From positions 1-8,000 of the forward strand of contig DAVO01000011.1 in assembly GCA_002509405.1 (NCBI GenBank): a stretch of 8,000 nt of DNA, in the 5' to 3' direction. Below are positions 5,702-8,000 of the stretch, one piece after another. The stretch's first letter is position 1. The number at the start of each line of letters is the position of its first letter. Made by a program: the position numbers and the translations under genes. The notes beneath the pieces were generated by a model, which was not told where the DNA came from, searched no databases, and worked only from the letters and a program-made list of their open reading frames with translations. Source of the DNA: Methanomassiliicoccaceae archaeon UBA72. Lineage in GTDB: Archaea; Thermoplasmatota; Thermoplasmata; Methanomassiliicoccales; Methanomethylophilaceae.

Positions 5702-6751
5702 TAGGTAGCCGCGCCCCCTGAGCATGAGGTCCCCGAACTCCTCCGGGCCTTCGGACATGGCCGCTTCGCTGACGGCGTGGATGGCGTCTCCAAGCTCGGA
5801 AAGCATCCTGTCGCGGCTGACGTTCAGGTGCTGTATCTCGTAGTACAGTTTCGGGTCCTCCATCGCGACAGACATGTTGGTATCGATCATCTTGTCGAAA
5901 GTGGTCGAGGCCACCGAACACAGCTCCGGGAAAGGTATTCCGCTCCTCTCCAACACGGTGAAGAATGCGATGTTGACGATGTGGCTGAGACCGAGAACGT
6001 AGGACATGTATCTGTCGTGCTCACCGACCGATATCACTTTGATCTCCGCACCCTGGTCCTTCATGAGCCTTACTGCCATCTCCGCCGCCTCAGGGCAGCC
6101 GCAGTCGCACACGATCAGGTTGCGGCCGTGCATGGAACGTACCGATGGACCGAACATCGGATGGACCGAACACACCCTTCTTCTGGAGGCCATTTCGGTT
6201 AGGACCCCAATGAAAGGGGATTTAAGGGAAGAGATGTCGAATATCAGTGTATCGTCGCGACATATCCCGTCAAGGCTGGTAAGCACCCCGGAGACCGAGG
6301 ATATGGGTACGGATACTATGACGACGTCGGCATCCGCGGCATCCGCGAGGCTCCTGCCGTTCTTGGCGGCAGGGTCGATGACCGTCATCTCGTGCTCCGC
6401 CCTGCTCAGGAGACGTTGCATCATCTTCCCCATCTGCCCATGCCCCCCTACGATGGCGATCTTCTTTTTTTCTGTCGGTCCGCGGGGAGACGTTGCCTGA
6501 ACGCTGAGCGACTGTTCGAGCAGTATCCTGCAGAACTCTTCGCCCGCCTCCGGGTCCAGCCCGATCATGTCGGCCAACGCCCTGAAGCGGTCCAAGGTCG
6601 CCCTTTCGGCGACGATGTCGCGCAGACCCTCTCCGGCGGCGGCCTTTGCGGCTCCCATCTTCCGGGAGATCTTCAGCCTCTCTCCTATAAGCTCCAATAT
6701 GGCGTCGTCTATCCTGCGCATGCCGGACCTGAGATCCTCTATATTGTCCAT
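5690..6751 (-). CDS. tyrA: Chorismate mutase-prephenate dehydrogenase fusion
   Basis: A bifunctional cytoplasmic enzyme of 353 residues converting chorismate to prephenate and then oxidising it with NAD(P)+ towards 4-hydroxyphenylpyruvate and tyrosine. Residues 1 to about 86 are an AroQ-type helical chorismate mutase. The active-site residues R8, R25, K36, D45, E49 and Q85 align with E. coli R11, R28, K39, D48, E52 and Q88. Residues from about 95 form the dehydrogenase: a Rossmann fold with GGHGQMG (102-108), an acidic D126 at the end of the second strand, and the catalytic histidine H197 in VHPMFGP (same number as in E. coli TyrA). The C-terminal helical dimerisation part includes GLSH. No ACT domain follows, so allosteric control by tyrosine, if any, must act through the catalytic domains. 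GGGGGTGA lies just before the ATG, and the ADH-synthase stop is only 12 bases upstream, so the two genes are one operon. An arogenate-using enzyme is possible. Confidence 0.94.
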   Translation of the reverse strand: MDNIEDLRSGMRRIDDAILELIGERLKISRKMGAAKAAAGEGLRDIVAERATLDRFRALADMIGLDPEAGEEFCRILLEQSLSVQATSPRGPTEKKKIAIVGGHGQMGKMMQRLLSRAEHEMTVIDPAAKNGRSLADAADADVVIVSVPISSVSGVLTSLDGICRDDTLIFDISSLKSPFIGVLTEMASRRRVCSVHPMFGPSVRSMHGRNLIVCDCGCPEAAEMAVRLMKDQGAEIKVISVGEHDRYMSYVLGLSHIVNIAFFTVLERSGIPFPELCSVASTTFDKMIDTNMSVAMEDPKLYYEIQHLNVSRDRMLSELGDAIHAVSEAAMSEGPEEFGDLMLRGRGYLEGQ

Positions 6752-6763
6752 TTTGTCACCCCC

Positions 6764-7588
6764 TTATTTTTTCCTTATGTTCTTCATCGCCTCTTCGACG
6801 CTGGCGTCCCTTAGCACGATATCGGTTATCGCGCGCGTGATGCCTTCCACGTCCCTGTGCTGGAAAATGTTGCGTCCTATTGACACGCCACGCCCCCCTG
6901 CATCGATGGAGTCCCTTACCATGGTGAGCATCTCCAGGTCGGATGACATTTTCGGACCTCCTGCGATCACTATGGGGACGAGGGCGCCTCTGACGACCTC
7001 CTTGAAAGAATCGATATCTCCGGTGTAGCTGCACTTTACGATATCGGCCCCGAGCTCCGCGGCGGCCCTGGCGCCGTGGGCCACCAATTCGGGGTCGTAG
7101 GAATTCTTGATCTTCGGCCCACGGGGGTAGGCCATCACCAGCAGCGGCATCCCCCACTCCTCGCATTCGCTGGACAGTCTCCCGAGGTCCCGGAGCATCT
7201 CCGGCTCAGTCTCCGCCCCCAGGTTGATGTGCATCGATACCGCGTCAGCTCCCATCTTCAGAGCCTCTGAGACGGTTGCAACGAGAACTTTGCTGTTGTT
7301 TGTGTCCCCCATATCGGTTGACGCGGACAGATGCAGGATCAGGCCTATGTCGTGGCCCCCGGCGCGGTAACCATGCTTCACAAGTCCCTTGTGCATCAGA
7401 ACAGCCGTGGCACCTCCGTTGGCCACCGCGTTCACGGTATGCTTCATGTCGAACAGGCCCTCGGTAGGCCCTATGGAAATACCGTGGTCCATAGGTACGA
7501 TGACGCAGTTGCCCGTTTTTCTGTCTATTATCCTTTCCAATCTGACGTTCTTCCCGAACATGTTCTTACCCGTGCTACGTGCTATCAT
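6764..7588 (-). CDS. aroA': 2-amino-3,7-dideoxy-D-threo-hept-6-ulosonate synthase
   Basis: ADH synthase, the first step of the archaeal route to 3-dehydroquinate. It joins L-aspartate semialdehyde with 6-deoxy-5-ketofructose 1-phosphate through a lysine Schiff base and replaces DAHP synthase. It is a 274-residue (beta/alpha)8 aldolase-like barrel. D34 in VPMDHG, Y154 in AYPRG and K185 in VKCSYTGD correspond to D33, Y153 and K184 of Methanocaldococcus MJ0400. The phosphate-binding regions IAGGPK and SIGRNIFQH are also present. From the ATG at 7588, the distance to the GK.VRLERI block equals that in MJ0400 as I recall it. However, the nearest TATA box would start transcription near 7575, downstream of this ATG. 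The second ATG at 7561 (residue 10) is then the alternative, and neither ATG has a good Shine-Dalgarno sequence. It heads the operon with tyrA. The partner enzyme, dehydroquinate synthase II, is not in the window. Confidence 0.94.
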   Translation of the reverse strand: MIARSTGKNMFGKNVRLERIIDRKTGNCVIVPMDHGISIGPTEGLFDMKHTVNAVANGGATAVLMHKGLVKHGYRAGGHDIGLILHLSASTDMGDTNNSKVLVATVSEALKMGADAVSMHINLGAETEPEMLRDLGRLSSECEEWGMPLLVMAYPRGPKIKNSYDPELVAHGARAAAELGADIVKCSYTGDIDSFKEVVRGALVPIVIAGGPKMSSDLEMLTMVRDSIDAGGRGVSIGRNIFQHRDVEGITRAITDIVLRDASVEEAMKNIRKK

Positions 7589-7597
7589 GTAGCACGG
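7570..7597. promoter_or_regulatory. Perfect inverted repeat at the aromatic operon start
   Basis: Arms CCGTGCTAC (7570-7578) and GTAGCACGG (7589-7597) pair perfectly around a ten-base loop. The loop itself holds one more copy of the core GTGCTA, so the six-base core occurs three times in 28 bases. The outer edge touches the TATA box, and the first ATG (7588-7586) lies in the loop. The position suits a repressor operator controlling ADH synthase and tyrA. An RNA hairpin hiding the start codon is the alternative. Confidence 0.6.
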
Positions 7598-7605
7598 TAT
7601 ATTAA
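7598..7605 (-). promoter_or_regulatory. TATA box of the aromatic operon
   Basis: TTAATATA on the minus strand, inside an AT-rich patch. It is centred only 13 bases before the first ATG, so the predicted transcription start (near 7575) lies within the inverted repeat and downstream of that ATG. A second T-rich candidate around 7630-7638 would give a 20-base leader to the 7588 ATG. Confidence 0.5.
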
Positions 7606-7626
7606 TTGATTTCGGTCAGATTCCTC

Positions 7627-7641
7627 GGAAAATAAAGAAAT
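7627..7641 (-). terminator. T-rich terminator after the NifX-like gene
   Basis: On the minus strand the bases just after the stop read ATTTCTTTATTTTCC, a T-rich tract of the kind that ends archaeal transcripts. It separates the NifX-like gene from the aromatic operon. No hairpin precedes it. Confidence 0.4.
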
Positions 7642-7645
7642 GCGC

Positions 7646-7969
7646 TCAAAGCAGGACGGCGGCAGCGGCCTCGGCGGCAGCAGTGTCAGCATCGGTGCGG
7701 GCTATCACTACAGCGATCCCCCTGGAGAGCAGGACATTCTCGGGCATGTGTCCTATCTCCGACACAGCAACCGCCCTGCATCCTCCAAGTAGGTCCGCCA
7801 TCGAAGAAATGCGGCCCCTGTGGTCCTGACCAGCCACGGGCGCATCGGCTACGGCTTTCACGTCCCTTATGTACCTTACGGTCTTGCCGTCGGATGCATA
7901 GATCCTGAACATCTTTGCGTTCCCGAAGCCGCTGTCCGCGTTCTTTCCGTCCGAAGTCGCGACCGCCAC
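7646..7969 (-). CDS. NifX/NifB-type iron-molybdenum cofactor-binding family protein
   Basis: A 107-residue single-domain protein of the dinitrogenase iron-molybdenum cofactor family (NifX, NafY, the C-terminus of NifB, and many small archaeal homologues). It begins with the typical first strand AVATSDGKN, followed by FGNAKMFRIY (17-26), then DHRGRI, and LLGGCRAVAVSEIG in the second half. The protein ends in an alanine-rich helix. Members with a nif cluster carry FeMo-cofactor or its precursors. Those without one have no established role, and no nif gene is visible here, so a nitrogenase function should not be assumed. The GTG at 7969 is preceded by AGGAG at six bases. The frame stays open upstream to the window edge, so a longer protein or a start outside the window cannot be excluded. 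It lies on the same strand as the aromatic operon but is separated from it by a T-rich tract and a promoter. Confidence 0.75.
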   Translation of the reverse strand: MAVATSDGKNADSGFGNAKMFRIYASDGKTVRYIRDVKAVADAPVAGQDHRGRISSMADLLGGCRAVAVSEIGHMPENVLLSRGIAVVIARTDADTAAAEAAAAVLL

Positions 7970-8000
7970 AAGTATCTCCTCGCTGTCAGGTCCCTCGGTC

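Noticed and set aside
7646..7969. Evidence of nitrogen fixation from the NifX-like gene
   Set aside because: Small DiNase_FeMo-co proteins are common in archaea without nitrogenase, and no nif structural or assembly gene is visible in the window.
1..8000. CRISPR arrays, insertion sequences, attachment sites or defence genes
   Set aside because: No regularly spaced direct repeats, transposase, integrase or terminal inverted repeats were found, and the genes are metabolic or stress-related with continuous coding.

Overview
The window reads as a moderately GC-rich euryarchaeal chromosome segment, most likely from a methanogen-related Thermoplasmata lineage such as Methanomassiliicoccales. The lineage is inference. 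Three things support it: the archaeal ADH-synthase route to aromatic amino acids (a gene matching the MJ0400 family residue for residue at its catalytic positions), AT-rich TATA-like boxes about 25-50 bases ahead of genes, and short leaders. Several genes look bacterial in origin (catalase, PerR, a short AlaRS). Coding density is high. No mobile element, CRISPR array, tRNA or rRNA was seen.

Layout. Positions 68-2374 (minus strand) hold a tight three-gene operon: catalase katA, a DUF454/YbaN-type membrane protein, and a PerR-type Fur-family regulator. The first two overlap by ATGA, the last two by 50 bases. The katA promoter has a TATA box and a near-perfect 21-bp palindrome between the TATA box and the predicted start of transcription. 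This is a natural place for the PerR protein encoded at the operon's end to bind, giving a self-contained peroxide-response circuit.

Divergently, 2593-3822 (plus strand) encodes a 12-helix MFS transporter of unknown substrate. It converges with alaS (3823-5592, minus strand) with no spacer: the two stop codons sit back to back as TGATCA. The alaS product is bacterial in type, 589 residues long, with complete aminoacylation and editing domains but no C-Ala domain.

Positions 5690-7588 (minus strand) form an aromatic amino acid operon: ADH synthase, which makes the precursor of 3-dehydroquinate in archaea, then 12 bases later a chorismate mutase-prephenate dehydrogenase fusion that leads to tyrosine. 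A perfect 9-bp inverted repeat touches the TATA box of this operon and covers the first possible start codon. At the right edge (7646-7969, minus strand) lies a small NifX/NifB-type (DiNase_FeMo-co family) protein.

The best leads are the PerR-katA-DUF454 circuit with its operator, the C-Ala-less bacterial-type AlaRS in an archaeon, and the inverted repeat over the start of the aromatic operon.
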